A stretch of DNA of 22,697 nt from Opitutaceae bacterium. Its GTDB lineage: Bacteria; Verrucomicrobiota; Verrucomicrobiia; Opitutales; Opitutaceae. A program made the translations under genes and the position numbers. Positions 1 through 8,054 of this stretch are shown here, piece by piece. Under the pieces are notes generated by a model that was given only the letters and a program-made list of their open reading frames with translations, did not search any database and was not told where the DNA came from. How positions within the stretch are numbered: position 1 is the stretch's first letter; each line of letters opens with the position of its first letter. The stretch spans positions 1 through 22,697 of the forward strand of contig SXZN01000197.1 in NCBI GenBank assembly GCA_005787865.1, in the 5' to 3' direction.

Positions 1-1385
1 AAATCTTTGGAGAAAAATCCGTTGATGTGCGGAAAGCGTTCCCCGACCGGAATGTCATAGAGCGCCACAACCGTATCGAGATCTTGAAACACTTGCTCGT
101 AGGGCGAACTGCCGAGAATTTTATCCGGCGAATCATACGTGGGTTTACCTTCCCTCGTAACCGCCTTAATCATCGGCTCAGGATAACAGGTGAACGATGA
201 TTGCATCGCGACCATGGAAGAATGCGGATGCATCGAGAACATCGTGTTATGTTTTTTCCGCGGATCCGCTTCAGCCCAGGTGACGTCCCACACGTGCGCC
301 TGAATGGGATCGATCATTCCGCCGCGCGTGGAGCCCACGGCGTAATCGGTCCGCAAATAATTCGTTTTATAGACCAGCGGAGATAGTTCGTCGCTGTAGC
401 GCCAACGCCGGCGCGTGCGCGCCCGATCCCGCTGCAGGTAGTCCGCTGGCCGATCGGTCGCGATGCGGTAGATGACCTCGGGCAGGTTGTAACTTTTTGC
501 CAATGGCGCGAAATAAAGAGACCAGCCACCGTAACCGGCTGTCGGGGGGGTGTTGCCGAAAAGCATCCAACTAAAGTCGGAGGCCTGAGAGTTCCAGCGT
601 TCGGCCACCGGCCCTTCCGTGGTACGCGAATTAGGTCCACGCAACACGCCGTTCAATGTATTGGCCGCCAGTTCAGCAAAAAGCCAATCGAGCATCAGCC
701 GCCCACGCTCTTTAATCGCGGGGTCCTGTGCCCAATTGGCCAGAAAAAGTAACGGGATCGCGTATTCAGCAAGGTACTCGGTTGGATTGAATTCTCCCTG
801 CCCCATGCTCGTCGAGAGATCCGTCCAGTAAATGAGATAAGCGCGCGCCTCGGCTAGATTTTCCGCCGAGGACTTTCCCGTGTACCATGATTCCGCGGGA
901 TCGTTTGGATACAGCTCGGACATGAGGTAAAGCGACGCGTAGTACATCATCCAATGATTCTCCGTATCGCCGCGCTGTTGCCGGGTCGTCCGCCACGCCT
1001 CGCGGATGGAAGCCAAAGCGGCGGGCGACAATCGGCCGCGACCTAAAAAGGCGGTCGACACGGTAGGAAACATCCAGAAAGGCCCCGTGCCGGGCTTGCT
1101 CATGAGCTCGATCACGCGCAGAGAACAGTGCTCGTAATCCTGGCCGCGCACCAACCTGGCCGCGATCGTGACCAGATCTAATTTTGCCGGATCATTCGTC
1201 TTAAATTTAGCGCCGGCGGCTGCGAAATCGATTACCTCATCGATGCGGCGAACATAGTCGGCTTGCCGTTGTTGCTCATTCAAGACCGGCGCCGTCGAGG
1301 GTGCCGGGCCGGACAAGGCCGAGCGGGCCCGCGCGCTGAGCGCCGTAAGCGTTAACAAAAGAACCAGAGAAAAAATAGGTTTCAT
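1..1385 (-). CDS. Secreted alpha/alpha-toroid-like protein, possible polysaccharide lyase/hydrolase (3' end outside window)
   Basis: The frame is open from an ATG at 1385 to the left edge, giving the first 461 residues of a longer protein. I translated the whole stretch and found no stop. The N-terminus (MKPIFSLVLLLTLTALSARA) is a clear Sec signal peptide, so the product is exported. Residues about 40-320 are rich in aromatic helices (for example ENHWMMYYASLYLMSE and FNPTEYLAEYAIPLLF), as in alpha/alpha-toroid carbohydrate enzymes. After about residue 370 the sequence turns beta-rich (YAVGSTRGG, VVALYDIP), like the beta-sandwich that follows the toroid in heparinase-II/III-like lyases. No family motif is certain, so the enzymatic role is inference. 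It lies 16 nt downstream of the Asp-box propeller gene and is probably co-transcribed with it. No Shine-Dalgarno sequence precedes the start. Confidence 0.6.
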   Translation of the reverse strand, partial: MKPIFSLVLLLTLTALSARARSALSGPAPSTAPVLNEQQRQADYVRRIDEVIDFAAAGAKFKTNDPAKLDLVTIAARLVRGQDYEHCSLRVIELMSKPGTGPFWMFPTVSTAFLGRGRLSPAALASIREAWRTTRQQRGDTENHWMMYYASLYLMSELYPNDPAESWYTGKSSAENLAEARAYLIYWTDLSTSMGQGEFNPTEYLAEYAIPLLFLANWAQDPAIKERGRLMLDWLFAELAANTLNGVLRGPNSRTTEGPVAERWNSQASDFSWMLFGNTPPTAGYGGWSLYFAPLAKSYNLPEVIYRIATDRPADYLQRDRARTRRRWRYSDELSPLVYKTNYLRTDYAVGSTRGGMIDPIQAHVWDVTWAEADPRKKHNTMFSMHPHSSMVAMQSSFTCYPEPMIKAVTREGKPTYDSPDKILGSSPYEQVFQDLDTVVALYDIPVGERFPHINGFFSKD

Positions 1386-1401
1386 GGCGAAAAAGGGGTA
1401 A

Positions 1402-2424
1402 TTAGTTAGTGCTCCGTGGGAGGATCAGAAAATTGTTTACGACGGTCCCAGCCAGTGCATCCGCTCGCCAGGTCCGACCAAAATCTTTTGAGACGTAAAG
1501 CGTTTCGCCATACACGCTCGCATAAAGCCAGCCCGCGGGATCGATGCCTACGCGCCACACGCGATGCGGCGCCGGCAGACCGGCATTGCGGTCCTGCCAC
1601 GTGACGCCCCCATCTTCCGTCGTCAGCACGCCGTGAGCCCAACTGCCGATGGCGTAGCGCAGCGGCTGAGTGACATCAAAGGTTACATTATAAAGCGCGC
1701 GGGCCGTCGGCACGTTTGGAAAAATAATCCACGTCACCCCACCGTCCGTCGATCGCCAGGCCCCCGCATTTTGCGTGACGGCCAACCACACCTGAGGATC
1801 ATGCGGCGATTGCTGAATATCCGTCACCATTTCTTTAGTAGGCAAGACCTGCCGCCAATGCGCGGCGGCATCTTCCGTCAGGTAAATACCAGTCTCACAG
1901 CCCGCGAACACGCGACCCGCGCGCGTACGGTCGACCTTGATCGCCTGCGTGTATTTGCCCCGATCGGGCAAACCATTTTCGCGCCGCTCCAGCGTCTGCG
2001 CTCGATCGGCTGACACGGCCACCCCATCGGGCAAGGCCAAGTAAACGTAATCAGGCGCGTTCGGATCAACGGCGACATCCCGCGCTTCCGTCATCTCCCA
2101 ACCATTGCACATCCGCCACGATTTGCCGCCATCGAGCGTGCGCCAAAGACCGTTGAGGGCCGACGTGTACCAGACCCGGCGGTCGCGCGGATCAAAAGCT
2201 ACGGCCGTGACCCCCATATCGTTATAGCCGAGGTGCTGCCAGGCCCCCGCGGCATCCCGCTGGAAAACTCCATTCATCGTCAAAATTTCTGCCCCGATGG
2301 TGTAATTGCGGTTAATGTTCGCGCAGATAAAAAAATCATACGCGGGCTTCGGCGTCGGAGCCGCGACCCCGAGAGTGCTGAGCAGGAGACCCAAGAGCGG
2401 GCCCGTAATTTTTTTGATGACCAT
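1402..2424 (-). CDS. Secreted Asp-box (BNR/sialidase-type) beta-propeller protein
   Basis: A 340-residue protein with an N-terminal signal peptide (about residues 1-22, ending near GVAAP). Five Asp-box-type motifs (S/T-x-D-x-G-x-x-W, one degenerate) recur along it: TLDGGKSW 96-103, TEDAAAHW 183-190, STDGGVTW 225-232, TEDGGVTW 269-276 and SKDFGRTW 312-319. This pattern is typical of sialidase/Vps10/photosystem-assembly-type beta-propellers. The sialidase arginine triad and catalytic Tyr/Glu are not recognisable, so a binding or scaffold role, or a non-sialidase hydrolase, is as likely as sialidase activity. It is the first gene of a two-gene unit with the toroid-like gene 16 nt downstream, and both products are predicted to be exported. 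The start at 2424 places the hydrophobic signal core directly at the N-terminus. Confidence 0.75.
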   Translation of the reverse strand: MVIKKITGPLLGLLLSTLGVAAPTPKPAYDFFICANINRNYTIGAEILTMNGVFQRDAAGAWQHLGYNDMGVTAVAFDPRDRRVWYTSALNGLWRTLDGGKSWRMCNGWEMTEARDVAVDPNAPDYVYLALPDGVAVSADRAQTLERRENGLPDRGKYTQAIKVDRTRAGRVFAGCETGIYLTEDAAAHWRQVLPTKEMVTDIQQSPHDPQVWLAVTQNAGAWRSTDGGVTWIIFPNVPTARALYNVTFDVTQPLRYAIGSWAHGVLTTEDGGVTWQDRNAGLPAPHRVWRVGIDPAGWLYASVYGETLYVSKDFGRTWRADALAGTVVNNFLILPRSTN

Positions 2425-2617
2425 AAAATAAGTAAGGTTTAGGGTTTTACGCGCTCAGTGATCCTGCGCGGTTAGAATCTAGGATGCGTTCAGGACCGAA
2501 AATTACGCAGTGCGGCGCACGTGAGTTGAGCGCCGTCAGGCGACCAAACTCGACTCCACCACCGCCGGCGTTCTGGCGTTGCGGTGCGCGGCTCACGACG
2601 ACAGAAATAAAAACTTT

Positions 2618-3151
2618 ATGAAAACCACCCTGATGATTGGTCTGCTGGCAATCTCTTGCCTGATCGTTACGTCCCACGGCGCGGCTACGTCGACGCCCAC
2701 CCAACGACTCGCCGCGCTGGGCCTGACCCTGCCCGCTGTGCCGCCGTCGATGGCTAACTACGTGCCGGCCGTGCGGAGCGGTAAATTGATTTTTTTGGCC
2801 GGACAAATTGCGCGTGGCGCCGACGGTAAATTCCTCACCGGTAAAGTCGGGCGCGAGCTGACGGAAGCGCAAGCGGCGGAAGCCGCGCGGACGTGCGTGC
2901 TGCAATTGCTGGCGGTGCTCCAAGCGGAACTCGGGGACTTGGCGCGCGTGCAGCGCATCGTGCGCGTGGGCGGTTTTGTTAATTGCACCGATGATTTCAC
3001 CACGCAGCCCAAGGTCGTTAATGGCGCTTCTGATTTGCTGGTCGCCGTCTTCGGACCGGCGGGTCGTCACGCCCGCGCCGCCGTCGGCGTCAATGCCCTG
3101 CCCGCGGGCGCCCCCGTCGAGATCGAACTGATCGCGGAAGTGGCGGACTAA
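2618..3151 (+). CDS. Exported RidA/YjgF/UK114-family protein (YjgF-like, chorismate-mutase-like subgroup)
   Basis: A 177-residue protein starting at MKTTLMIG. This start places a Sec signal peptide (residues 1 to about 21) at the N-terminus, while an in-frame ATG at 2579 would add 13 charged residues in front of it. The body matches the RidA fold: YVPAVRSGKLIFLAGQ near 48-63, GKVGRELT near 76, QPKVVNGASDLL near 130-141 and VEIELIAEV at the end. The Arg that binds substrate carboxylate in RidA deaminases appears kept as Arg153 in GRHARAAVG. Cytosolic RidA hydrolyses reactive enamine/imine intermediates made by PLP enzymes. Here the protein would act outside the cytoplasm. It converges with a Tat-exported PLP enzyme gene, with 39 nt between the two stops. 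The family is clear and the substrate is unknown. Confidence 0.85.
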   Translation: MKTTLMIGLLAISCLIVTSHGAATSTPTQRLAALGLTLPAVPPSMANYVPAVRSGKLIFLAGQIARGADGKFLTGKVGRELTEAQAAEAARTCVLQLLAVLQAELGDLARVQRIVRVGGFVNCTDDFTTQPKVVNGASDLLVAVFGPAGRHARAAVGVNALPAGAPVEIELIAEVAD

Positions 3152-3190
3152 ATCCGCGGCGGGAAAAATTAAAGGGCGCGCGCGCATAGA

Positions 3191-4480
3191 TTAGAGCGCC
3201 CGCGCCGCTGCGCGTACCCCGTTGATCACGCGTTCGCAATCGGCGGGGGAATTAAAAATGTGCGTCGAGATACGCACCACTTCGAGCCCTTGCTCCGTGA
3301 CCGGACGACAACGCAGCCGGTGCTCATCGAGGAGATAGGTAAATAATTTATGCGCCCCCGCGCGCGCGTGGCGAATGGAGGTCATGGCCGCGCGCATATC
3401 ATCCGCGCGCGGCGTGAGCACCGTGATCCCCTCAATCCGCGCCAACTCTGTCTGTAATAAAGTGGCGAGCTCACGGCCGTGAGCGGCGATGCGCTCGGGC
3501 CCCATTAAAGTTTGCCCGCGCACCGCTTCGGCGAGGCCCGTGATCAGCCCCGCGTTGCGCGTGCCGTATTCGTGGCGCCTCGTGCCGTCAAAATACTTCA
3601 GTTCGCCGGGCAAGAACGGTAACTCCGCGCCGTGCGACCCCATGGAAGTCGGGGCCACCTCAACCAAGCGATCGCGGCGAATATAAAACACTCCGGTTTC
3701 ATGCGGTCCGCCCAGCCACTTATGTCCACTGAAAGCATACGAATCACACCCGAGTGCATTTAGATTCACCGGGATCATGCCGACCGCCTGCGCGCCATCG
3801 ACATGAAACCAAATCCCCTGCGACTGCGCGAGGCGGGCGATGGCCGCCACCGGCAGGACCAGACCCGTGGTGCACGTGACGTGACTCACCTGAATCACCT
3901 TAGTCCGCGGCGTAATCAGCGCGCGAATCTGCGCTAGGTTAGCCTCCGGACTCGTTGGGTCAGGCTCGAACAAGCGCACCGTAATTCCCCGCAACTTCGC
4001 TTGATTATACCAAGGGAAAGATCCGCCGGGATGCGCGTGGGATTCAAAAATAACCTCGTCGCCCGCGGTGAGCGCCAAGCCCGCGGCGATGAGGCAATTG
4101 CCCTCAGTGGCGTTGCGCACGAAGCTAATTTCTCGCGACTGCGCGCCGATGAATTGCGCCACGGTGACGCGCGCCGGCTCAAACAAATCATACCCCGTCT
4201 CAGAATGCTGCTGCAGTTTATACATGGTCGCGATCATCTGATCGAGCACCGGCTGCGCCACGGGGCCCAGCCCGCCCGTATTTAAATAGAGCGGATCTTC
4301 GAGGAGAGGATAACTCGCGCGCACCGCCCGCCAAAAGGCAGCAGGTTGGGCGGCCTCAAAAATTGGCCAACTCGCCACCACCGCTGAGGCCGGCGCCGCC
4401 GCCGCCACACTCCCGCTGGCCCACGCGCCCACCACACCCGTGCCTAGCCCTTGAATAAATGTCCGTCGATTGGTTTTCAT
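3191..4480 (-). CDS. Tat-exported class V aminotransferase-fold PLP enzyme (isopenicillin-N epimerase/cysteine-desulfurase-like)
   Basis: A 429-residue protein. Residues 1-30 form a twin-arginine signal (RRTFIQG at 5-11, then a weakly hydrophobic Gly/Ala stretch ending near AAAAP), so a folded, cofactor-loaded enzyme is expected in the periplasm. Fold-type I class V features are clear: FVRNATEGN near 120-128, HVDGAQ with Asp228 contacting the PLP ring nitrogen, SGHKW with Lys254 as the Schiff-base lysine, and EYGTRNAG near 304. Members catalyse epimerisation, desulfuration or transamination of amino acids, and the reaction cannot be assigned here. The start codon overlaps the stop of the upstream DUF6807 gene (ATGA at 4477-4480), so it is the last gene of the rhamnosidase operon. 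The exported RidA-like gene converges from the other side. Confidence 0.85.
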   Translation of the reverse strand: MKTNRRTFIQGLGTGVVGAWASGSVAAAAPASAVVASWPIFEAAQPAAFWRAVRASYPLLEDPLYLNTGGLGPVAQPVLDQMIATMYKLQQHSETGYDLFEPARVTVAQFIGAQSREISFVRNATEGNCLIAAGLALTAGDEVIFESHAHPGGSFPWYNQAKLRGITVRLFEPDPTSPEANLAQIRALITPRTKVIQVSHVTCTTGLVLPVAAIARLAQSQGIWFHVDGAQAVGMIPVNLNALGCDSYAFSGHKWLGGPHETGVFYIRRDRLVEVAPTSMGSHGAELPFLPGELKYFDGTRRHEYGTRNAGLITGLAEAVRGQTLMGPERIAAHGRELATLLQTELARIEGITVLTPRADDMRAAMTSIRHARAGAHKLFTYLLDEHRLRCRPVTEQGLEVVRISTHIFNSPADCERVINGVRAAARAL

Positions 4481-5334
4481 AGGTCGGTAAATGTTAACGT
4501 GTGGTCGACGGTAAAAGCAGCGCCCGGCGCGAGTGAAAGATCGTGTTCATATTGAAACGGCAGCGCCGCGAGGGGATTGCCCCGGCGCACAAACCAGTGC
4601 AGCGTCCCAGTATTATTGGTGAAGCGAAGATTGACGCGCCGCTGCGAAATATCCTTCTGCCCGCGCCATTCCATCCACGAACTCGCGGCTCCATGCACCG
4701 CGGCCTCGCCCACGCGATTACCCTCCGCGAAAATTCCGATGGACGCATCGCCGTGTTCGTCGAGCAAATCGCGGGCGCCCCGAAATTGCAGACCACTATA
4801 ATGCGAGCCGGTGAGCCCTTCGTGCGAATGATACTGGCCCAACGCCAGCGGGCGCCCCGCCACATTTTGCAACGTCGCCACCCAACGCAATGACCAGGCG
4901 TGCGCCGAAAGAATCGTGAAATTTAACGCCCGTCTCTCCTGCAAAAGCAGCTCGCCCGCCGCGCCAACCCGCCAGTCCAAAAGATGCGCTAAATGATTAT
5001 TGCTCTGCTCCACCCACGCCGTGTGCTGCTGCGTGCCGTGATCATCACGCCATTGATAACCATCTGCGCGCCGATAGGTGCCGCCACCCCAAAAATTATA
5101 GCCCGCCAAACAATTAATCGTGAAACTCAGCCCATGTTGCCAGCGATGATCGTTCGGGCGAAAATTCGTTAACTCCTCCCCCGCCAGCGTGCAGACTGGA
5201 TGCGCGTAGGGCCGTGCGGCCTCATCCAAGGATGTCTCGGGCCGAAAAACATAACGCAGCAAACGCCCGCCGCCGACCCGATGGATTTCCACCGCGCGGT
5301 CGCCGTCGTGAACGAGTTGCAGCGCGGTACTCAT
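4477..5334 (-). CDS. PmoA-like / DUF6807 family protein
   Basis: A 285-residue protein with no signal peptide. It has the hallmarks of the DUF6807 ('methane oxygenase PmoA-like') family: RPYAHPVCTLAG near 41-52, NDHRWQHGLSF near 61-71, NFWGGGTYRR near 80-89, and a conserved beta-rich body ending in APGAAFTVDHTLTF. Despite the family nickname, there is no sign of a membrane methane monooxygenase subunit. In Planctomycetes and Verrucomicrobia such genes commonly sit in carbohydrate catabolic clusters. Both ends are coupled to neighbours by 4-nt ATGA overlaps (5331-5334 with the rhamnosidase, 4477-4480 with the PLP enzyme), so it is the middle gene of a three-gene operon. Its biochemical role is not established, and the conserved histidines suggest ligand or metal binding. 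Confidence 0.75.
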   Translation of the reverse strand: MSTALQLVHDGDRAVEIHRVGGGRLLRYVFRPETSLDEAARPYAHPVCTLAGEELTNFRPNDHRWQHGLSFTINCLAGYNFWGGGTYRRADGYQWRDDHGTQQHTAWVEQSNNHLAHLLDWRVGAAGELLLQERRALNFTILSAHAWSLRWVATLQNVAGRPLALGQYHSHEGLTGSHYSGLQFRGARDLLDEHGDASIGIFAEGNRVGEAAVHGAASSWMEWRGQKDISQRRVNLRFTNNTGTLHWFVRRGNPLAALPFQYEHDLSLAPGAAFTVDHTLTFTDL

Positions 5335-7772
5335 GAGAGCGCCACGGTGTAGCTGGCCTGACCGCCCGCAAATTCATGCGTGCTGCCATCAGGCAATACC
5401 ACTTGCCCAGGAATATTTTCAGGTCCCGCGACCTCGAGCGTGAAAGTCGCTCCGGTCACCCGCCAAGCCACGGTGATTAAACCGGACGGCGTGCAGACGC
5501 TGCCTTGCGCGTGCGTGAGTCCACAACGATACGGTTGCAGGCGAAGGCGCGCGAACCCCGGCTCGACGGGCATGACGCCCAAAATGCGCTGCTGAAATTC
5601 CAGCACGGGATGCGCGGACCACGCGTGGCACAACGAACGCCAGTAACTGTTCTCCTCGACGAAAGTAGATAAGCCGTAACTGACGGACTCATGCCAGGGG
5701 CCCAAGTATAGTGGCAGATCATCGGAGCGACCGCAGATCGCCAGCGCCTTGAAGCCGATGTGCCACCAGAAGAAAGAGCCCGGCGCGAGTTTTGAATCGT
5801 GCGGAAAACGCCGCAGCATAATCGACCGCTCCCGCTCGCCCGCCAAGCCCGCGAGGATCGCCCACGCATTGCCGTACTGACTAATTTCCGGACCACCTGG
5901 ACGATCAAAATACAGCCCTTCGGCCTCGGACCAAAACAGCGCATGCGCTTTCTGGCGCAGCCCCGCGGCCTCCGTCGTGAGCGCCGTCGCCTCGGCCACG
6001 CGATCGAAATAACGTAACAGCCACGCCGCCTCATCAAGCGCGTTGATGTATTGCGCCGCGTGAATACAAGTTGCGCCCGTATCCGCGCCCGGCACGACCC
6101 CGCGCGGCCACCATGGACACCAGTCGGTGATATTCCAGTACGGCATTTTTGCCGGCAAACCCGCGGCATCTGTGTGGCGCCGATACCAATCGAGCACCGC
6201 GCGCACCCCGGGCAACAAATCCTGCACCGTGGCCCGATCGCCCGTGCATAAAAAATAATCCCGAATGTTAGTAATCCAATGGACGCTCCACGCCGGAATA
6301 ACCTGCAAGAGCCGCGAGGGAAAACGCGCCTGCGTCAGGCCATCGGACAATCGCGACCAATCAAATTGATAAAGCGCCTGCCGACTCAACCGCGAGTCAC
6401 CCGTCGTCAACATCGCGAGCTGCGATGTGATCATCGTGTCGCCCGCATACTGCATCTGCTCATAATGCGGACAGTCCTCAAATGTTTCATGAGAACACAT
6501 CTGCATCGTGTGCAAACCGACCTGCCAAATTTTATCGAGCGCGGCATCGGACGAACTAAATTTCGCCGCCACGTGATACGGATACGCGGTGTAGCGCTGC
6601 TGCACTGCATGCAATGTGAGCGGCGACGCCCCCACGGTGATTTGCAAACCCACGTAGCGGAAAGCCCGCCAATGCAGGGGCTCGAAAATATCCGCGCGGC
6701 CCGCCGGCTCCCACGTGTCGCCCCAACCCGTTACTTTACCGCGGCGATCGAAGGTCCAACCAGTACTTTCATCGGCAAAATGCGAAGCGAGATTCGCGAG
6801 CGACTGCTGCTTACCGAGCAATTTCGCCCCCGCCGTGCCCCACGGCAAACGCAAGGCCTCCGCGTAATTCAACCGCACCCGACTGCCCGCACCACCACTG
6901 ACCGCGAGATGGGGAAACGCTGTCGTCAGCACCCCCATATCCAGCACGAGATCAATTTTCTCGCCCGCGGCTAACGTGAGCGGCACGCCGGCCGTCAGCA
7001 ATTTCTGCCAAGCCGGCGACACTGCGCCCCCACCGACCATATAAGCATCGGGAAACGGCGTGAGCTCTCCTTCGGTCAACATCGGAATCATCCGCGGCAG
7101 CAACCCGTAAGGACTGGCCGGGTCGCGGCGATTTTCTAAACGCTCCGCTTTAAACAGCACTTCCGCGGCTGACCATGCTTGGTCGTCAAATTCGGGCTGC
7201 GTCCAACCGGCCGGAACCAACGCGGAAATCCGGTGCTCGAAATAACCCAAATAGCCTTCAAACGTCGTGTGATCATTTTGAAAACGATGACCATGATCCA
7301 CCGCGACTCGCCACTGCGCATTCGTCTGTAAATCGACAAGCTCGGCCCCCGCCGCATCGACCACGGCTCCCTCCAAGACGAAGCCACCGGCATAAGTCAT
7401 GACTGAACAAGGCGCGCCCAACAGCGCCGGCCGGTGCGCCACGCGCGACATATCCTGCACAATCACCGCGAGCGCATTGCGACCGGGCCGCAAGTGAGGC
7501 GTCAAATTAAAGGTATCATAGAAATGATGGTTGATGTTTCCCTTCGCCGGCCCGCGACCCACACAAATCCCGTTACAATAAAAAACATAACGACTATCGG
7601 CCGACAAATGAACCGTCAGCGCGGCTGCCCTAGGATCAGCGAGTTCAAACGTGCGCCGGAAATAACGCACCTGATAATGCGAGGGCGAAGCTTGCCCCGA
7701 AACTGGCACCGCGTGGGTGCCTTCGGCTGACCAAATCCACGACGCTCGCTGAACAAAGGGTAAGGGTAACAT
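5331..7772 (-). CDS. GH78-like alpha-L-rhamnosidase
   Basis: An 813-residue protein. N-terminal beta domains (WIWSAEG at 12-18; RYVFYCNGICVGRGPA near 61-76, the lectin-like jelly roll seen before GH78 catalytic modules) lead into an alpha/alpha barrel from about 400 and a C-terminal beta domain (GVMPVEPGFARLRLQP near 732). The catalytic stretch FEDCPHYEQMQYAGD gives Asp433, Glu438 and Asp445, with the same 5- and 7-residue spacing as D567/E572/D579 of Bacillus RhaB. The usual Arg before the acid is Tyr437. A fourth acidic candidate is Glu706 or Glu707 in STFVEENSYW. No signal peptide is present, so it probably acts in the cytoplasm on imported rhamnosides. It is the first gene of the minus-strand operon and overlaps DUF6807 by 4 nt. 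A different alpha/alpha-barrel specificity cannot be excluded. Confidence 0.85.
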   Translation of the reverse strand: MLPLPFVQRASWIWSAEGTHAVPVSGQASPSHYQVRYFRRTFELADPRAAALTVHLSADSRYVFYCNGICVGRGPAKGNINHHFYDTFNLTPHLRPGRNALAVIVQDMSRVAHRPALLGAPCSVMTYAGGFVLEGAVVDAAGAELVDLQTNAQWRVAVDHGHRFQNDHTTFEGYLGYFEHRISALVPAGWTQPEFDDQAWSAAEVLFKAERLENRRDPASPYGLLPRMIPMLTEGELTPFPDAYMVGGGAVSPAWQKLLTAGVPLTLAAGEKIDLVLDMGVLTTAFPHLAVSGGAGSRVRLNYAEALRLPWGTAGAKLLGKQQSLANLASHFADESTGWTFDRRGKVTGWGDTWEPAGRADIFEPLHWRAFRYVGLQITVGASPLTLHAVQQRYTAYPYHVAAKFSSSDAALDKIWQVGLHTMQMCSHETFEDCPHYEQMQYAGDTMITSQLAMLTTGDSRLSRQALYQFDWSRLSDGLTQARFPSRLLQVIPAWSVHWITNIRDYFLCTGDRATVQDLLPGVRAVLDWYRRHTDAAGLPAKMPYWNITDWCPWWPRGVVPGADTGATCIHAAQYINALDEAAWLLRYFDRVAEATALTTEAAGLRQKAHALFWSEAEGLYFDRPGGPEISQYGNAWAILAGLAGERERSIMLRRFPHDSKLAPGSFFWWHIGFKALAICGRSDDLPLYLGPWHESVSYGLSTFVEENSYWRSLCHAWSAHPVLEFQQRILGVMPVEPGFARLRLQPYRCGLTHAQGSVCTPSGLITVAWRVTGATFTLEVAGPENIPGQVVLPDGSTHEFAGGQASYTVALS

Positions 7773-7808
7773 AACGGGGTAGTCGTTAGCGCAGACGGCG
7801 TAGATTAG

Positions 7809-7826
7809 TTGAATTTCGGAATTTGA
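7809..7826. promoter_or_regulatory. Weak palindrome with central CG upstream of the rhamnosidase operon
   Basis: TTGAATTTCGGAATTTGA is an imperfect dyad centred on CG, with 12 of 18 positions symmetric and a core AATT-TCGG-AATT. It lies 37 nt upstream of the rhamnosidase start. Its size and CG centre would suit a LacI-family operator, but the symmetry is weak. Confidence 0.2.
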
Positions 7827-7912
7827 CCATCACTTGCCGGAAAAAAGCCGAAAAATATCCTGCCCGCCGGAGACCAACACCCGCTGAGGCAGGCCACGTG
7901 GCAGCTTTGGCT

Positions 7913-7930
7913 ACTGAAACTAGCTTTAGT
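7913..7930. promoter_or_regulatory. Imperfect 18-bp palindrome, candidate operator between divergent genes
   Basis: ACTGAAACTAGCTTTAGT is centred on CTAG, with 14 of 18 positions symmetric. It sits in the 282-bp divergent region between the rhamnosidase operon (minus) and the TIM-barrel gene (plus). Its left half ACTGAAAC recurs exactly, inverted, at 9124-9131 in front of the LacI-family gene, which suggests a shared regulator. The call rests on symmetry and position only. No clear -35/-10 pair was found in this region on either strand. Confidence 0.35.
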
Positions 7931-8054
7931 GTTTTTCATGGGGTTTTACAGGGGTTTTTCGCTTCTAAGCTGGCCAAGCAGCGCCAGCCGACCAAAAATG
8001 GCTTACTTAGACCCTATTTTTCAACATCTGTTTTCAGTTATTTTCACTTCCTTC

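Noticed and set aside
3172..3184. GGGCGCGCGCGC run in the convergent gap between the RidA-like and PLP genes, considered as a terminator or Z-DNA site.
   Set aside because: It has no loop or T-tract and is short. Such runs are expected in GC-rich DNA.
2447..3187. A 246-codon open frame on the minus strand opposite the RidA-like gene.
   Set aside because: It is rich in Arg/Gly/Gln with no domain, while the plus strand encodes a clear RidA protein with a signal peptide. It is a shadow of GC-rich codon usage.
6279..6974. A 231-codon plus-strand frame opposite the rhamnosidase.
   Set aside because: Arg/His-rich composition and no domain. The minus strand has the GH78 active-site segment here.
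7929..8054. Possible 42-residue extension of the TIM-barrel protein.
   Set aside because: It is hydrophobic and unlike the family. The barrel begins just after the ATG at 8055, and the region also holds the divergent regulatory sequence.
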